A DNA stretch of 64,000 bases from Streptomyces netropsis (GTDB lineage: Bacteria > Actinomycetota > Actinomycetes > Streptomycetales > Streptomycetaceae). Shown here one piece after another: positions 47,311 through 62,325 of the stretch. The stretch covers positions 186,001 to 250,000 of the forward strand of contig NZ_JACHJG010000004.1 of assembly GCF_014203545.1 (NCBI RefSeq). The letters run 5' to 3'. A model generated the notes under the pieces. That model made no database searches, had not been told where the DNA came from, and saw nothing but the letters and a program-made list of their open reading frames with translations. Position 1 is the first letter of the stretch. Every line of letters begins with the position of its first letter. The position numbers and the translations under genes are program-made.

Positions 47311-48519
47311 TCAGAAAAGCCGCGGTGCCACGAGGTCCCAGACGATGTCGGCGAGGCTCTCCTTCGGACCGTGCGGAACGGCGGTCTCACTGCCGTCCGC
47401 GCCGAGCACAACGGCCTCGTTCTCCTCGGAACCGAACGTCTTGCGCTCCCCCACCTCATTGACAACCAGCAGGTCACAGCCCTTTCGAGCGAGCTTGGCA
47501 CGACCGTTCGCCAGCACCTCGTCGGTCTCGGCCGCGAAGCCGACGACGACCTGTCCGGGGCGCGCCCGGTCCGCCGAGATCTCTGCGAGGATGTCGGGGT
47601 TGCGGACGAGCGCGACCGGCTCGGGTTCCCGGCCGTCGCGCTTTTTGATTTTGCCCTCGGCGTACTGCGCGGGCCGGAAATCGGCCACCGCGGCCGCCAT
47701 CACCACGGCGTCCGCGTCCGCCGCGGCCGCCAGGACCGCCTCGCGCATCTGCACCGCCGTACCGACCCGGACCACGTCCGCGCCGGCCGGATCGGGCAGC
47801 TCGCTGTTGGCGGCGACGAGCGTCACCCTGGCCCCCCGGGCGACGGCCGTACGGGCCAGGGCGTACCCCTGCTTGCCCGAGGAGCGGTTGCCGAGGAAGC
47901 GGACCGGGTCGAGCGGCTCGCGGGTGCCGCCCGCGCTGATCACCACGTGGCGGCCGGCCAGGTCCGCCGTGGGCTGCCCGGCGCCGCGCGCCAGCACCCG
48001 GCGGCAGACCTCGAAGATCTCGCCCGGATCCGGCAGCCGGCCCTTGCCGGTGTCGACGCCCGTGAGACGGCCCACGGCGGGCTCGATGACGATCGCACCC
48101 CGGCGGCGCAGGGTGGCGACGTTCTCCTGGGTGGCCTGGTTCTCCCACATCTCGGTGTGCATCGCCGGGGCGAAGACGACCGGGCAGCGCGCGGTGAGCA
48201 GGGTGTTGGTCAGCAGGTCGTCGGCGAGGCCGTGGGCGGCCTTGGCGAGCATGTCGGCGGTGGCGGGCGCCACGACGACGAGCTCGGCCTCCTGCCCGAT
48301 CCGCACGTGCGGCACCTCGTGGACGCTCTCCCACACCTCGGTGCCCGCCGGGTTTCCGGACAGGGCGGACCAGGTCGCCTCCCCCACGAAGTGCAGCGCC
48401 GACGCGGTCGGCACGACCCGTACGTCGTGGCCCGACTCGGTGAGGCGGCGCAGCAGCTCGCAGGCCTTGTAGGCGGCGATCCCGCCACTGACCCCCAGGA
48501 CCACCTTGGGCTTGTCCAT
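47311..48519 (-). CDS. coaBC: Bifunctional phosphopantothenoylcysteine decarboxylase/synthetase
   Basis: A 402-residue fusion for two steps of coenzyme A synthesis. The N-terminal flavoprotein CoaC (1 to about 185) has [48 protein letters not shown] (catalytic His) and [15 protein letters not shown], where Asn of the classic PAMN motif is His. The C-terminal CoaB (about 190-402) has [46 protein letters not shown] and NPDILAEI with the KxKK loop KIKKRDG. It lies 110 bp downstream of rpoZ across a terminator, in the conserved gmk-rpoZ-coaBC order. Confidence 0.95.
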   Translation of the reverse strand: MDKPKVVLGVSGGIAAYKACELLRRLTESGHDVRVVPTASALHFVGEATWSALSGNPAGTEVWESVHEVPHVRIGQEAELVVVAPATADMLAKAAHGLADDLLTNTLLTARCPVVFAPAMHTEMWENQATQENVATLRRRGAIVIEPAVGRLTGVDTGKGRLPDPGEIFEVCRRVLARGAGQPTADLAGRHVVISAGGTREPLDPVRFLGNRSSGKQGYALARTAVARGARVTLVAANSELPDPAGADVVRVGTAVQMREAVLAAAADADAVVMAAAVADFRPAQYAEGKIKKRDGREPEPVALVRNPDILAEISADRARPGQVVVGFAAETDEVLANGRAKLARKGCDLLVVNEVGERKTFGSEENEAVVLGADGSETAVPHGPKESLADIVWDLVAPRLF

Positions 48520-48576
48520 CGCTTCGCTTCTCCCCGCGCAGTCGTGCGTACGTACGGTCGTATGCGTCCTATGACA

Positions 48577-48615
48577 CACCACAGGCCCGGCAGCTGCGCT
48601 GCCGGGCCTGTGGTG
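48577..48615 (-). terminator. rpoZ terminator
   Basis: Arms 48577-48594 and 48598-48615 form a perfect 18-bp stem with a 3-nt loop, 16 bp beyond the rpoZ stop. Some readthrough to coaBC is possible, since no promoter is obvious in the remaining 57 bp. Confidence 0.8.
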
Positions 48616-48630
48616 GTGAAAACCGAATGC

Positions 48631-48903
48631 TTACTGAGCCGGGGCCTCGATGGCCTCGGAGGTCAGCAGGCCCGCGTTGATCTCGCGGAGCGCGATGGAG
48701 AGCGGCTTCTCGTGGACGTGGGTGTCCACCAGCGGGCCGACGTACTCCAGCAGGCCCTCGCCGAGCTGCGAGTAGTACGCGTTGATCTGGCGCGCACGCT
48801 TGGCGGCGTAGATCACCAGGCTGTACTTCGAGTCGGTCGCCTCGAGCAGCTCATCAATCGGCGGGTTGATGATGCCCTCGGGCGCGGTGATGGAAGAGGA
48901 CAC
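48631..48903 (-). CDS. rpoZ: RNA polymerase omega subunit
   Basis: A 90-residue small subunit that stabilises the beta-prime subunit. The GTG start gives [49 protein letters not shown], with the conserved [17 protein letters not shown] helix that packs on beta-prime. The C-terminus [20 protein letters not shown] is the actinobacterial form. It follows gmk by 81 bp on the same strand. In Streptomyces omega is needed for normal antibiotic and morphological development, which is established knowledge. Confidence 0.97.
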   Translation of the reverse strand: MSSSITAPEGIINPPIDELLEATDSKYSLVIYAAKRARQINAYYSQLGEGLLEYVGPLVDTHVHEKPLSIALREINAGLLTSEAIEAPAQ

Positions 48904-48984
48904 TCTCTGCCTTCCGAAGGGGGGTGGAGAAGGAGGTAAAGCTTCAAGCTGCGGGTCGGCACATTTCTCTGAGCCAACCCCAGC

Positions 48985-49575
48985 TCAACGCAGCAAGGCT
49001 AGCAGCTCACGCGCGACGTCCTCGACGGAGGTATTGACAAGCGTCACGTCGAACTCGGTCTCGGCCGCCAGCTCGATCTTGGCAGCGGCCAGCCGGCGCT
49101 CGATGACCTCGGGCGACTCGGTGCCGCGGCCGGTGAGCCGGCGGACCAGCTCGTCCCAGCTCGGCGGGGCGAGAAAGACCAGCTGGGCGTCCGGCATGGA
49201 CGTGCGGACCTGCCGCGCGCCCTGGAGGTCGATCTCCAGCAGGACGGGCTCGCCCGCCTCCAGGCGGTCGAGCACCGCCTGCCGGGGCGTGCCGTAGCGG
49301 TTGCCCGCGAACTCGGCCCACTCCAGCAGCTCGCCGTTGGCGATGAGCTTGTCGAACTCCTCGTCGTCGACGAAGAAGTAGTGGACACCGTCCCGCTCAC
49401 CGGGCCGCGGCTTGCGGGTGGTGGCGGAGACCGAGAGCCACACCTCGGGGTGGGCCTTGCGCATATGGGCGACGACCGTGCTCTTACCGACCCCGGAGGG
49501 GCCGGAGAGCACGGTCAGCCGCGGTTGTCTGGCCGGGGGTACGGGGGACGTCCCCCGGGAGACTGCAGTACTCAT
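48985..49575 (-). CDS. gmk: Guanylate kinase
   Basis: A 196-residue enzyme phosphorylating GMP to GDP. The P-loop [19 protein letters not shown] is at about residues 20-37. The GMP-binding segment has [23 protein letters not shown] with the conserved Ser, Arg and Tyr; [15 protein letters not shown] and [14 protein letters not shown] complete the site. The Pro-rich first 18 residues are an extension seen in actinomycetes. It is preceded by mihF by 38 bp, forming the conserved mihF-gmk-rpoZ set. Confidence 0.97.
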   Translation of the reverse strand: MSTAVSRGTSPVPPARQPRLTVLSGPSGVGKSTVVAHMRKAHPEVWLSVSATTRKPRPGERDGVHYFFVDDEEFDKLIANGELLEWAEFAGNRYGTPRQAVLDRLEAGEPVLLEIDLQGARQVRTSMPDAQLVFLAPPSWDELVRRLTGRGTESPEVIERRLAAAKIELAAETEFDVTLVNTSVEDVARELLALLR

Positions 49576-49613
49576 GCAGCGATTATCCCGGTTCCCGGGA
49601 GTGCCTGGGAACG

Positions 49614-49937
49614 TCAGGCGGCTTTGCCGCCGAACTCACGCTCAAGAGAGGCGATCTGATTCGTGCCGAGCCCGCGCACGCGGCGGCTCTCGGAAATGCC
49701 GAGCCGCTCCATGATCTGCTTCGCGCGAACCTTGCCCACACCGGGAAGGCTCTCCAGGAGAGCGCTGACCTTCATCTTGCCGATGACGTCGTTCTCCTGG
49801 CCCTGCTTGATCACGTCATGCAGCGAGGCGCCGGAGTGCTTGAGTCGATTCTTGACCTCGGCGCGCTCCCGGCGAGCCGCGGCGGCCTTCTCGAGCGCGG
49901 CTGCGCGCTGTTCAGGGGTAAGGGGCGGAAGAGCCAC
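49614..49937 (-). CDS. mihF: Actinobacterial integration host factor (sIHF/mIHF)
   Basis: A 107-residue nucleoid-associated protein from the GTG at 49937, with GAGGTGA upstream. The N-terminal helix [38 protein letters not shown] precedes a helix-two-turn-helix region, [47 protein letters not shown], with the DNA-contacting GVGK motif. It binds DNA without strong sequence preference, compacts the chromosome and affects topoisomerase activity; Streptomyces mutants have sporulation and antibiotic defects (established for sIHF). It is not related to E. coli IHF. It heads the mihF-gmk-rpoZ genes. Confidence 0.96.
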   Translation of the reverse strand: MALPPLTPEQRAAALEKAAAARRERAEVKNRLKHSGASLHDVIKQGQENDVIGKMKVSALLESLPGVGKVRAKQIMERLGISESRRVRGLGTNQIASLEREFGGKAA

Positions 49938-50087
49938 GCCTACGTCACCTCGGATGTCGAACTGTCGGATAAGGACCGGTGAGGAACCTAGTCGGCCCAC
50001 ACCTGCGGAGCAACGAACAACGCGCTTGCTCGTTCGCTCTCGTCGGAGACTAGCGGCCGATCCCGCTCCAGTCAGCGAGAACAGACG

Positions 50088-50123
50088 AAAAGTCCTGGTC
50101 AGACTCTCTCGACCAGGACTTTT
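50088..50123 (-). terminator. pyrF terminator
   Basis: aaaagtcctggtc (50088-50100) and gaccaggactttt (50111-50123) form a perfect 13-bp stem with a 10-nt loop, closed on the minus strand by a run of four U. It marks the end of the pyr operon and lies 28 bp after pyrF. Confidence 0.88.
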
Positions 50124-50151
50124 CTGGACATACTGACCAACAATTTTGGCG

Positions 50152-51024
50152 TTAACGCGACGCAGCCGTGTCCACGGCGTCCCGTACCTCACCGGCGAAC
50201 CGCGCGGCACTCGCGCGCAGCGCGGCCACGTCCGGACCGTGCCGCAGCACACCGCGGCTGACGTTCGGGACGACGTCGCGGACGGCCGCGCCGAAGACGC
50301 GGGGCAGGTCGGCGGGGGTGGCGCCCTGCGCGCCGATGCCCGGGGCGAGCAGCGGGCCGTTGATCGCGAGGTCCGCGCCGGCCGCGCCGAGCGTGTCGCC
50401 CAGGGTCGCGCCGACCACCGCGCCGTACGAGCCCATGGGCGCCGCGTCGGCGTTTTCGGCCTTCAAGTGCTCCAGCATCGTCGCGGCGACGCTCGCGCCC
50501 CCGGCACGCACCGCGTGCTGGACCTCCGCGCCCTCCGGGTTGGAGGTGAGCGCGAGGACGAAGACGCCGGTGCCGCTCTCGCGGGCCAGGTCCAGGGCGG
50601 GGCGCAGCGAGCCGTAGCCGAGGTAGGGGCTGACGGTGACGGCGTCCGAGAAGAGCGGCGAGGCCGGGTCGAGGTAGGTCGCGGCGTAGGCGGCCATGGT
50701 CGAGCCGATGTCACCGCGCTTGGCGTCCATCAGGACCAGCGCGCCGGCCTCCCGGGAGTCGGCGACGGCCTGCTCCAGGACGGCGATGCCGCGCGAGCCG
50801 AAGCGCTCGAAGAAGGCGGACTGGGGCTTGAGGACCGCGACGCGGTCGGCCAGGGCCTCCACGACGGTGCGGGTGAAGCGCTCCAGGCCGGCGATGTCGT
50901 CGGACAGGCCCCAGTCGGCGAGCAGCGAGGCGTGCGGGTCGATGCCGACGCACAGCGGGCCGCGCTCGTCCATGGCACGGCGCAGCCGGGCGCCGAAGGG
51001 CTCGAGGGTGGTGGTCTCGGTCAC
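50152..51024 (-). CDS. pyrF: Orotidine 5'-phosphate decarboxylase (type 2)
   Basis: A 290-residue enzyme for the last de novo UMP step. GTG start at 51024 with AGGAACCCC upstream. LCVGIDPHASLL, ALVLMDAKRGDIGSTMAAYA with the catalytic Asp-Ala-Lys-Arg-Gly-Asp and VTVSPYLGYGSLRPAL are the signatures of the longer bacterial type 2 group. NGPLLAPGIGAQGATPADLPRVFG is the phosphate-binding region. It is separated from pyrD by a 16-bp perfect hairpin, so its expression level may differ from that of the upstream genes. Confidence 0.95.
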   Translation of the reverse strand: MTETTTLEPFGARLRRAMDERGPLCVGIDPHASLLADWGLSDDIAGLERFTRTVVEALADRVAVLKPQSAFFERFGSRGIAVLEQAVADSREAGALVLMDAKRGDIGSTMAAYAATYLDPASPLFSDAVTVSPYLGYGSLRPALDLARESGTGVFVLALTSNPEGAEVQHAVRAGGASVAATMLEHLKAENADAAPMGSYGAVVGATLGDTLGAAGADLAINGPLLAPGIGAQGATPADLPRVFGAAVRDVVPNVSRGVLRHGPDVAALRASAARFAGEVRDAVDTAASR

Positions 51025-51089
51025 GGGGTTCCTCCGAGGTTCGGGGCAGGGCGGGGCGCGTGAGTCGGCTGCGGGCCGGTGGTCGGGTG

Positions 51090-51126
51090 GTGCTCACCCG
51101 TTCCGCACGGCGGAACGGGTGAGCAC
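51090..51126 (-). terminator. Intercistronic hairpin between pyrD and pyrF
   Basis: gtgctcacccgttccg (51090-51105) and cggaacgggtgagcac (51111-51126) are perfect 16-bp complements around cacgg. It starts 17 bp after the pyrD stop and ends 66 bp before the pyrF start. It may terminate, attenuate or protect mRNA ends inside the operon. Confidence 0.65.
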
Positions 51127-51142
51127 AACCCGAGCGGCGAGA

Positions 51143-52258
<1,116 letters not shown>

Positions 52259-52301
52259 GGGAGGCCAGACCTTCGTTGGGCGAGCGGGGTACCCGTCAGG
52301 G

Positions 52302-52335
52302 CCGCCCGCCCTCCCCCGGCGGGGAGGGCGGGCGG
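52302..52335 (-). terminator. Intercistronic hairpin between carB and pyrD
   Basis: ccgcccgccctcccc (52302-52316) and ggggagggcgggcgg (52321-52335) are a perfect 15-bp, GC-only-plus-one-AT stem with a cggc loop. It begins 8 bp after the carB stop. Like the pyrD-pyrF hairpin, it could lower distal expression or mark processing. Confidence 0.65.
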
Positions 52336-52342
52336 GAGAGGA

Positions 52343-55643
<3,301 letters not shown>

Positions 55644-55651
<8 letters not shown>

Positions 55652-56786
55652 GCTGGCCCTCCATGAGCTTCACGAAGCGGTCGAACAGGTACGCGGCGTC
55701 GTGCGGACCGGCTGCTGCCTCGGGGTGGTACTGGACGCTGAAAGCCGGCTGGTCGAGCAGCTGGAGCCCCTCCACCACGTTGTCGTTGAGACAGACGTGG
55801 GAGACCTCGACGCGGCCGTAGGGGGTGTCGGTCGCGGCGTCGAGCGGGGCGTCGACGGCGAAGCCGTGGTTGTGCGCGGTGACCTCGACCTTGCCGGTCG
55901 TCCGGTCCTGCACGGGCTGGTTGATGCCGCGGTGGCCGTACTTCAGCTTGTACGTGCCGAAGCCCAGCGCGCGGCCGAGGATCTGGTTGCCGAAGCAGAT
56001 GCCGAAGAGCGGCGTCTTGCGCTCCAGGACGGTCCGCATCACGGAGACCGGGTGGTCGGCGGTGGCCGGGTCGCCGGGGCCGTTGGAGAAGAACACGCCG
56101 TCGGGGTCGAGGGCGTAGATGTCCTCCGCGGTGGCGGTGGCGGGCAGGACGTGCACCTCGATGCCGCGCTCGGCCATCCGGTGCGGGGTCATGCCCTTGA
56201 TGCCGAGGTCGATCGCGGCGACGGTGAACTTCTTCGCACCGATCGCGGGGACGACGTACGCCTCCTTGGTGGCGACCTCGGCGGCGAGGTCGGCGCCCTG
56301 CATCTCGGGGGCCTGGCGCACCTCGGCGAGCATGGTGCCCTCGTCGGGCAGGCTGTTGCCGGAGAAGATGCCGACCCGCATGGCGCCGCTCTCGCGGAGG
56401 TGGCGGGTGAGGGCGCGGGTGTCGATGCCGCTGATGCCGACGACGCCCTGGGCGACGAGTTCCTCGTCGAGGGAGCGGCGCGAGCGCCAGTTGGAGGGGA
56501 TCCGGGCGGGGTCGCGCACCACGTAACCGGCGACCCAGATGCGGCCGGACTCGGGGTCCTCGTCGTTGACGCCGGTGTTGCCGACGTGCGGGGCGGTCAT
56601 GACGACCACCTGGCGGTGGTACGAGGGGTCGGTCAGGGTCTCCTGGTAGCCGGACATGCCGGTGTTGAAGACCGCCTCGCCGAAGGTCACCCCCACGGCC
56701 CCGTAGGCGCGGCCGCGGAAGGTACGGCCGTCCTCCAGGACGAGTACGGCGGGAACCTTGCTGGCTCCCCGGGTGGAGGTCGTCAT
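55644..56786 (-). CDS. carA: Carbamoyl-phosphate synthase small chain
   Basis: A 380-residue glutaminase subunit. The N-terminal CPSase domain ([43 protein letters not shown]) precedes a class I glutamine amidotransferase domain with [11 protein letters not shown], the nucleophile Cys in [12 protein letters not shown] and the His-Glu pair in [13 protein letters not shown]. Ammonia is channelled to CarB. The ATG at 56786 overlaps the stop of the upstream membrane-anchored protein by 4 bp, and its end overlaps carB by 8 bp. The longer open frame to 57503 is rejected. Confidence 0.97.
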
Positions 56787-57373
56787 CGTGCGCCTTCCGT
56801 CTGGTTCTCGTTGTGCTGTGGTTGTGCCGGTGCCTGTAGCGAGGCGATCGCCTCGACCCAGGCCGCGTGCTCGGCCGCCCGGTCGGAGCGGAAGCCGGAG
56901 TCCAGCTGCTTGCCGCCGTGCTCCCAGGTGATCACCAGCAGGCCGCCCTCGGCGAGGACCTTGCCGGCGATGCCCTTGTCCAGCCGGGCGCCGCGCAGCC
57001 GGTCCGCGGGGATGAAGAAGTCCTGCGCCCCCGGCCGGACGACGCCCAGGCCTTGGTCCGTCAGGGTGAGCTCGACGCGGCTGCGGGTGCCGAGGCCGTG
57101 CGCGACCACGCGGTCGAGCCACTGCCCGGCGGTGGTGGAGCCGTGGTAGCGCCCGGTCATCGTGAGCGAGGGCGTACCCGGCTCGGCGGGGGCGGTGGGC
57201 AGCTCGGGCAGGTCGCCCTGGAGCGTGGCCCGCCACTTCCAGCCCTCGCGCATCAGCCAGTAGACGAGCGCGATGAAGAGCAGCAGCCCGACGACCCAGC
57301 CGATGCGCGCGGCCCAGTCGGTGACGTCCGCGGACTTCTGTTCGGCCGCCAGATTGATCAGTACAGATGTCAC
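56783..57373 (-). CDS. Membrane-anchored PH-like protein of the pyr operon
   Basis: A 196-residue protein with a GTG start at 57373 inside a GTGA overlap with pyrC, and a stop overlapping the carA ATG. One N-terminal transmembrane helix ([19 protein letters not shown], about 24-42) is followed by a soluble domain: [93 protein letters not shown]. The fold reads like a bacterial PH domain of the kind often annotated as transporter or hypothetical. It is wedged between pyrC and carA with 4-bp overlaps, so stoichiometric expression with the pyrimidine enzymes is likely. Its role is not known. Confidence 0.85.
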   Translation of the reverse strand: MTSVLINLAAEQKSADVTDWAARIGWVVGLLLFIALVYWLMREGWKWRATLQGDLPELPTAPAEPGTPSLTMTGRYHGSTTAGQWLDRVVAHGLGTRSRVELTLTDQGLGVVRPGAQDFFIPADRLRGARLDKGIAGKVLAEGGLLVITWEHGGKQLDSGFRSDRAAEHAAWVEAIASLQAPAQPQHNENQTEGAR

Positions 57374-58656
57374 GCGAGATTCCCGTCCACGACCGTTGCC
57401 CGGCCCCGCAGGAAGGTGTGGGTGACGCGACCCGGCAGCTCGCGGCCCTCGTAAGGGGTGTTGCGGCTGCGGGAGGCGAAGCCCGCGGGGTCCACGACAC
57501 CACGGTAAGCGGAATCGAGCAGGGTGAGGTTGGCGGGCTCCCCGGCGGCGATCGGCCGTCCGTGTCCTTCGAGGCGGCCGATGGCGGCCGGGCGGACGGA
57601 CATCCGGTCGGCGACGGCCTCCCAGTCGAGGAGACCGGTGTCGACCATCGTGTGCTGGACGACGGACAGGGCGGTCTCCAGCCCCACCATGCCCATGGCC
57701 GCCGCGCCCCACTCGCAGTCCTTGTCCTCGTGCGGGTGCGGGGCGTGGTCGGTGGCGACGATGTCGATGGTGCCGTCGGCGAGCGCCTCGCGCAGGGCCA
57801 TGACGTCGGCTTCGGTGCGCAGCGGCGGGTTGACCTTGTAGACCGGGTTGTACGAGCGCACCAGCTCGTCGGTGAGGAGCAGGTGGTGCGGGGTGACCTC
57901 GGCGGTCACGTCGATACCGCGGGACTTGGCCCAACGGACGATCTCGACCGAGCCGGCGGTGGAGAGGTGGCAGATGTGCACACGGGAGCCGACGTGCTCG
58001 GCGAGCAGCACATCGCGGGCGATGATCGACTCTTCGGCGACGGCCGGCCAGCCGCCGAGGCCGAGCTCGGCGGAGACGATGCCCTCGTTCATCTGGGCGC
58101 CCTCGGTGAGGCGGGGCTCCTGGGCGTGCTGGGCGACGACGCCGTCGAAGGCCTTCACGTACTCCAGGGCGCGGCGCATGATCACGGCGTCGTCCACGCA
58201 CTTGCCGTCGTCGGAGAAGACCCGAACCCCGGCGGCCGACTCGTGCATCGCGCCGAGCTCGGCGAGCTTCTTGCCCTCCAGACCGACGGTGACGGCGCCG
58301 ATGGGCTGGACGTCGCAGTAGCCGGACTCCTTGCCGAGCCGCCAGACCTGCTCGACGACGCCCGCGGTGTCGGCGACGGGGAAGGTGTTGGCCATGGCGA
58401 AGACGGCCGTGAAGCCGCCGCTGGCCGCGGCGCGGGTGCCGGTGAGGACGGTCTCGGAGTCCTCGCGGCCGGGTTCGCGCAGGTGGGTGTGGAGGTCGAC
58501 GAGGCCCGGCAGCAGGATCTGCCCGTCGGCCTCGATGACCTGGGCGCCCTCGGCGGACAGGCCGACGCCGACCTCGGCGATGGTCTCGCCGTCGATGAGG
58601 ACGTCCTGCGGCTCGCCGCCGAGGACCTTCGCACCGCGAATAAGGATCTTGCTCAT
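57370..58656 (-). CDS. pyrC: Dihydroorotase
   Basis: A 428-residue amidohydrolase cyclising carbamoyl-aspartate to dihydroorotate. [13 protein letters not shown] holds the first metal-binding histidines (His56, His58) and the substrate Arg. [18 protein letters not shown] and [14 protein letters not shown] give later His ligands, and [15 protein letters not shown] the catalytic Asp. It is the class I (PyrC-long) type found in Gram-positives, where some members associate with aspartate carbamoyltransferase. It starts 2 bp after the pyrB stop and ends in a GTGA overlap with the next gene. Confidence 0.97.
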   Translation of the reverse strand: MSKILIRGAKVLGGEPQDVLIDGETIAEVGVGLSAEGAQVIEADGQILLPGLVDLHTHLREPGREDSETVLTGTRAAASGGFTAVFAMANTFPVADTAGVVEQVWRLGKESGYCDVQPIGAVTVGLEGKKLAELGAMHESAAGVRVFSDDGKCVDDAVIMRRALEYVKAFDGVVAQHAQEPRLTEGAQMNEGIVSAELGLGGWPAVAEESIIARDVLLAEHVGSRVHICHLSTAGSVEIVRWAKSRGIDVTAEVTPHHLLLTDELVRSYNPVYKVNPPLRTEADVMALREALADGTIDIVATDHAPHPHEDKDCEWGAAAMGMVGLETALSVVQHTMVDTGLLDWEAVADRMSVRPAAIGRLEGHGRPIAAGEPANLTLLDSAYRGVVDPAGFASRSRNTPYEGRELPGRVTHTFLRGRATVVDGNLA

Positions 58657-58658
58657 GG

Positions 58659-59693
<1,035 letters not shown>

Positions 59694-59810
59694 CCGGTTA
59701 CTCCGTGGTTGAGGAGGTATGGGGGTGCCTGGGCGAGCAGCTGCCGGGCATGCGGCGGCACGGTCCCGGGCCCTGTCGGGGTGCCGGGCCCGGCGCGGTG
59801 GGGCGTGGCG

Positions 59811-60446
<636 letters not shown>

Positions 60447-60464
60447 CTTTAAAGGACGTCGGAT

Positions 60465-60481
60465 TAACGTGTTTCACGTTA
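60465..60481. promoter_or_regulatory. TAACGTG-TTT-CACGTTA palindrome between pyrR and bldD
   Basis: A perfect 7-bp inverted repeat with a 3-bp spacer, 55 bp upstream of pyrR. The size and symmetry fit an operator for a dimeric repressor. It does not match the BldD box. Which promoter it controls and what binds it are unknown. Confidence 0.5.
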
Positions 60482-60542
60482 CCAGCACCGCAGGGAAACA
60501 CTCGCCACCGCCCCGCGTGGACGAGGGTGTGGACCATTCGGC

Positions 60543-60584
60543 TTGACGAAGCCAGATTACGCTGCGTAACCTCACAGTGAGTAA
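60543..60584 (+). promoter_or_regulatory. bldD promoter with two BldD boxes
   Basis: TTGACG (60543-60548) and TAACCT (60567-60572) are 18 bp apart. TTACGCTGCGTAA (60557-60569) matches the BldD box TNACNCWGNGTNA at every position and overlaps the -10. TCACAGTGAGTAA (60572-60584) matches at all but one fixed position. This is the known autorepression arrangement of bldD. Confidence 0.85.
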
Positions 60585-60632
60585 CCAGCCACGCGGCAGA
60601 GCCGCACGTTGATACAGCGTCCGGGGAGCTTT

Positions 60633-61133
60633 ATGTCCAGCGAATACGCCAAACAGCTCGGGGCCAAGCTCCGCGCCATCCGCACCCAGCAGGGCCTCTC
60701 CCTCCATGGCGTCGAGGAGAAGTCCCAGGGCCGCTGGAAGGCCGTGGTAGTGGGTTCGTACGAGCGCGGCGACCGTGCCGTGACCGTGCAGCGCCTGGCC
60801 GAGCTGGCCGATTTCTACGGTGTGCCGGTGCAGGAGCTGCTGCCGGGCACCACGCCCGGCGGGGCCGCCGAGCCACCGCCGAAGCTCGTTCTGGACCTGG
60901 AGCGGCTGGCCCACGTGCCGGCCGAGAAGGCGGGCCCCCTCCAGCGCTACGCCGCGACCATCCAGAGCCAGCGCGGCGATTACAACGGCAAGGTGCTGTC
61001 GATCCGCCAGGACGACCTGCGCACCCTCGCGGTGATCTATGACCAGTCGCCCTCGGTGCTGACCGAGCAGCTGATCAGCTGGGGCGTGCTCGACGCGGAC
61101 GCGCGCCGTGCCGTGCAGCACGAAGACGCCTGA
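60633..61133 (+). CDS. bldD: BldD, c-di-GMP-responsive developmental regulator
   Basis: A 166-residue transcription factor from the ATG at 60633, preceded by GGGGAG. The N-terminal XRE-type HTH (about 5-70) is YAKQLGAKLRAIRTQQGLSLHGVEEKSQGRWKAVVVGSYERGDRAVTVQRLAELADFYGVP. The C-terminal domain carries the c-di-GMP binding signature RGD (114-116), eight residues, RQDD (125-128), fully conserved. A tetramer of c-di-GMP lets BldD dimerise and repress sporulation genes during vegetative growth. Two BldD boxes lie in its own promoter, and a strong terminator follows. The start is set by the ribosome binding site. Confidence 0.98.
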   Translation: MSSEYAKQLGAKLRAIRTQQGLSLHGVEEKSQGRWKAVVVGSYERGDRAVTVQRLAELADFYGVPVQELLPGTTPGGAAEPPPKLVLDLERLAHVPAEKAGPLQRYAATIQSQRGDYNGKVLSIRQDDLRTLAVIYDQSPSVLTEQLISWGVLDADARRAVQHEDA

Positions 61134-61201
61134 CGCCTGGCGTCGGTCGCCGTCTTCTGAGCAGACCGTGGCGAAAACCGCGGAAATCTGAGCAGAAACG
61201 T

Positions 61202-61255
61202 ACCGCCGGGGGCGGTGGAACCCTTTCGGGTTCTCACCGCCCCCGGCGGTTTTTT
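61202..61255 (+). terminator. bldD intrinsic terminator
   Basis: A 22-bp stem with one bulged T (arms 61202-61223 and 61228-61250, tttc loop) is followed by six T residues ending at 61255. This is the strongest Rho-independent terminator in the window. It also faces the end of the convergent nusB gene. Confidence 0.92.
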
Positions 61256-61276
61256 GCGCTGTGTGGTCCCCGGCGG

Positions 61277-61708
61277 CTATTCCGCGCGCCGCAGACCCGG
61301 CTTGAGCTCCTTGAAACGGCCGAGCAGACCGTTGACGAAGGCGGGCGAGTCGTCGGTGGAGAACTCCTTGGCGAGCTGCACCGCCTCGTCGATCGCCACC
61401 GCGTCCGGGGTCTCGTCCTCCCAGATCAGCTCGTACGCACCGAGGCGCACGATGTTCCGGTCGGCGACCGGCATCCGGTCCAGGTCCCAGTCGACCGCGT
61501 AGGTGGCGATCAGCTCGTCGATCCGGGACACGTGCTGCGCGTATCCCTCGACCAGCTGCATCGTGTACTCGTTGACCGGCGGCTGCCGGTCGTCGGACCG
61601 CGAGTGCCGGACCCAGTCCGCGAGCACGTTCTGCACGGAGGAACCGCGCTGATCGGCCTCGAAGAGGATCTGGAAGGCGCGCTTACGGGCCTTGCTACGG
61701 GCGGCCAC
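61277..61708 (-). CDS. nusB: Transcription antitermination factor NusB
   Basis: A 143-residue all-helical RNA-binding protein with a GTG start. ARKRAFQILFEADQRG at the N-terminus has the Arg-rich boxA-binding helix. YAVDWDLDRMPVADRNIVRLGAYELIW and VAIDEAVQLAKEFSTDDSPAFVNGLLGRF are the NusB signatures. With NusE (S10) it binds boxA of rRNA leaders for antitermination and folding. It starts 2 bp after the efp stop, so the two are cotranscribed, as in other actinomycetes. Confidence 0.97.
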   Translation of the reverse strand: MAARSKARKRAFQILFEADQRGSSVQNVLADWVRHSRSDDRQPPVNEYTMQLVEGYAQHVSRIDELIATYAVDWDLDRMPVADRNIVRLGAYELIWEDETPDAVAIDEAVQLAKEFSTDDSPAFVNGLLGRFKELKPGLRRAE

Positions 61709-61710
61709 GG

Positions 61711-62277
61711 TTAGCTGTTCACCCGACCGAGGTAATCACCGGTGCGAGTGTCGACCTTGATCTTCTCACCCGTGGTGATGAAGAGCGGGACCTGGATCTC
61801 GTAGCCGGTCTCCAGCTTGGCGGGCTTGGTGCCACCGGTGGAGCGGTCGCCCTGGACACCCGGGTCGGTGTGCTCGATGACGAGCTCGACCGCGGCCGGC
61901 AGCTCGACGTAGAGCACCTCGTCGCCGTGCTTCGCGACGACGGCCTCGAAGCCCTCGAGCAGGAAGTTGGCGGCGTCACCGACGGCCTTGCGGTCGACGT
62001 GCAGCTGGTCGTACGTGTCCATGTCCATGAACACGAAGTACTCGCCGTCCATGTACGAGAACTGCATACCGCGCTTGTCGACGGTGGCCGTCTCGACCTT
62101 GACGCCGGCGTTGAAGGTCTTGTCGACGACCTTGCCCGACAGCACGTTCTTGAGCTTGGTACGGACGAAGGCGGGGCCCTTGCCGGGCTTGACGTGCTGG
62201 AACTCGACGACGGACCAGAGCTGGCCCCCGTCGAGCTTGAGCACCATGCCGTTCTTGAGGTCGTTCGTGGAAGCCAC
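61711..62277 (-). CDS. efp: Elongation factor P
   Basis: A 188-residue three-domain KOW/OB protein that relieves ribosome stalling at polyproline. GTG start. [34 protein letters not shown] holds the tip loop with Lys33 in PGKGPA, the position that is modified in some bacteria; no EpmA/YmfI-type modifier gene is nearby. [43 protein letters not shown] is the C-terminal signature. It lies 48 bp downstream of the M24 gene and 2 bp before nusB. Confidence 0.97.
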   Translation of the reverse strand: MASTNDLKNGMVLKLDGGQLWSVVEFQHVKPGKGPAFVRTKLKNVLSGKVVDKTFNAGVKVETATVDKRGMQFSYMDGEYFVFMDMDTYDQLHVDRKAVGDAANFLLEGFEAVVAKHGDEVLYVELPAAVELVIEHTDPGVQGDRSTGGTKPAKLETGYEIQVPLFITTGEKIKVDTRTGDYLGRVNS

Positions 62278-62325
62278 GGTTGCGGAATCTCCTGGACTGA
62301 AGCTGGTGGAACCAGGAGATGCGCG

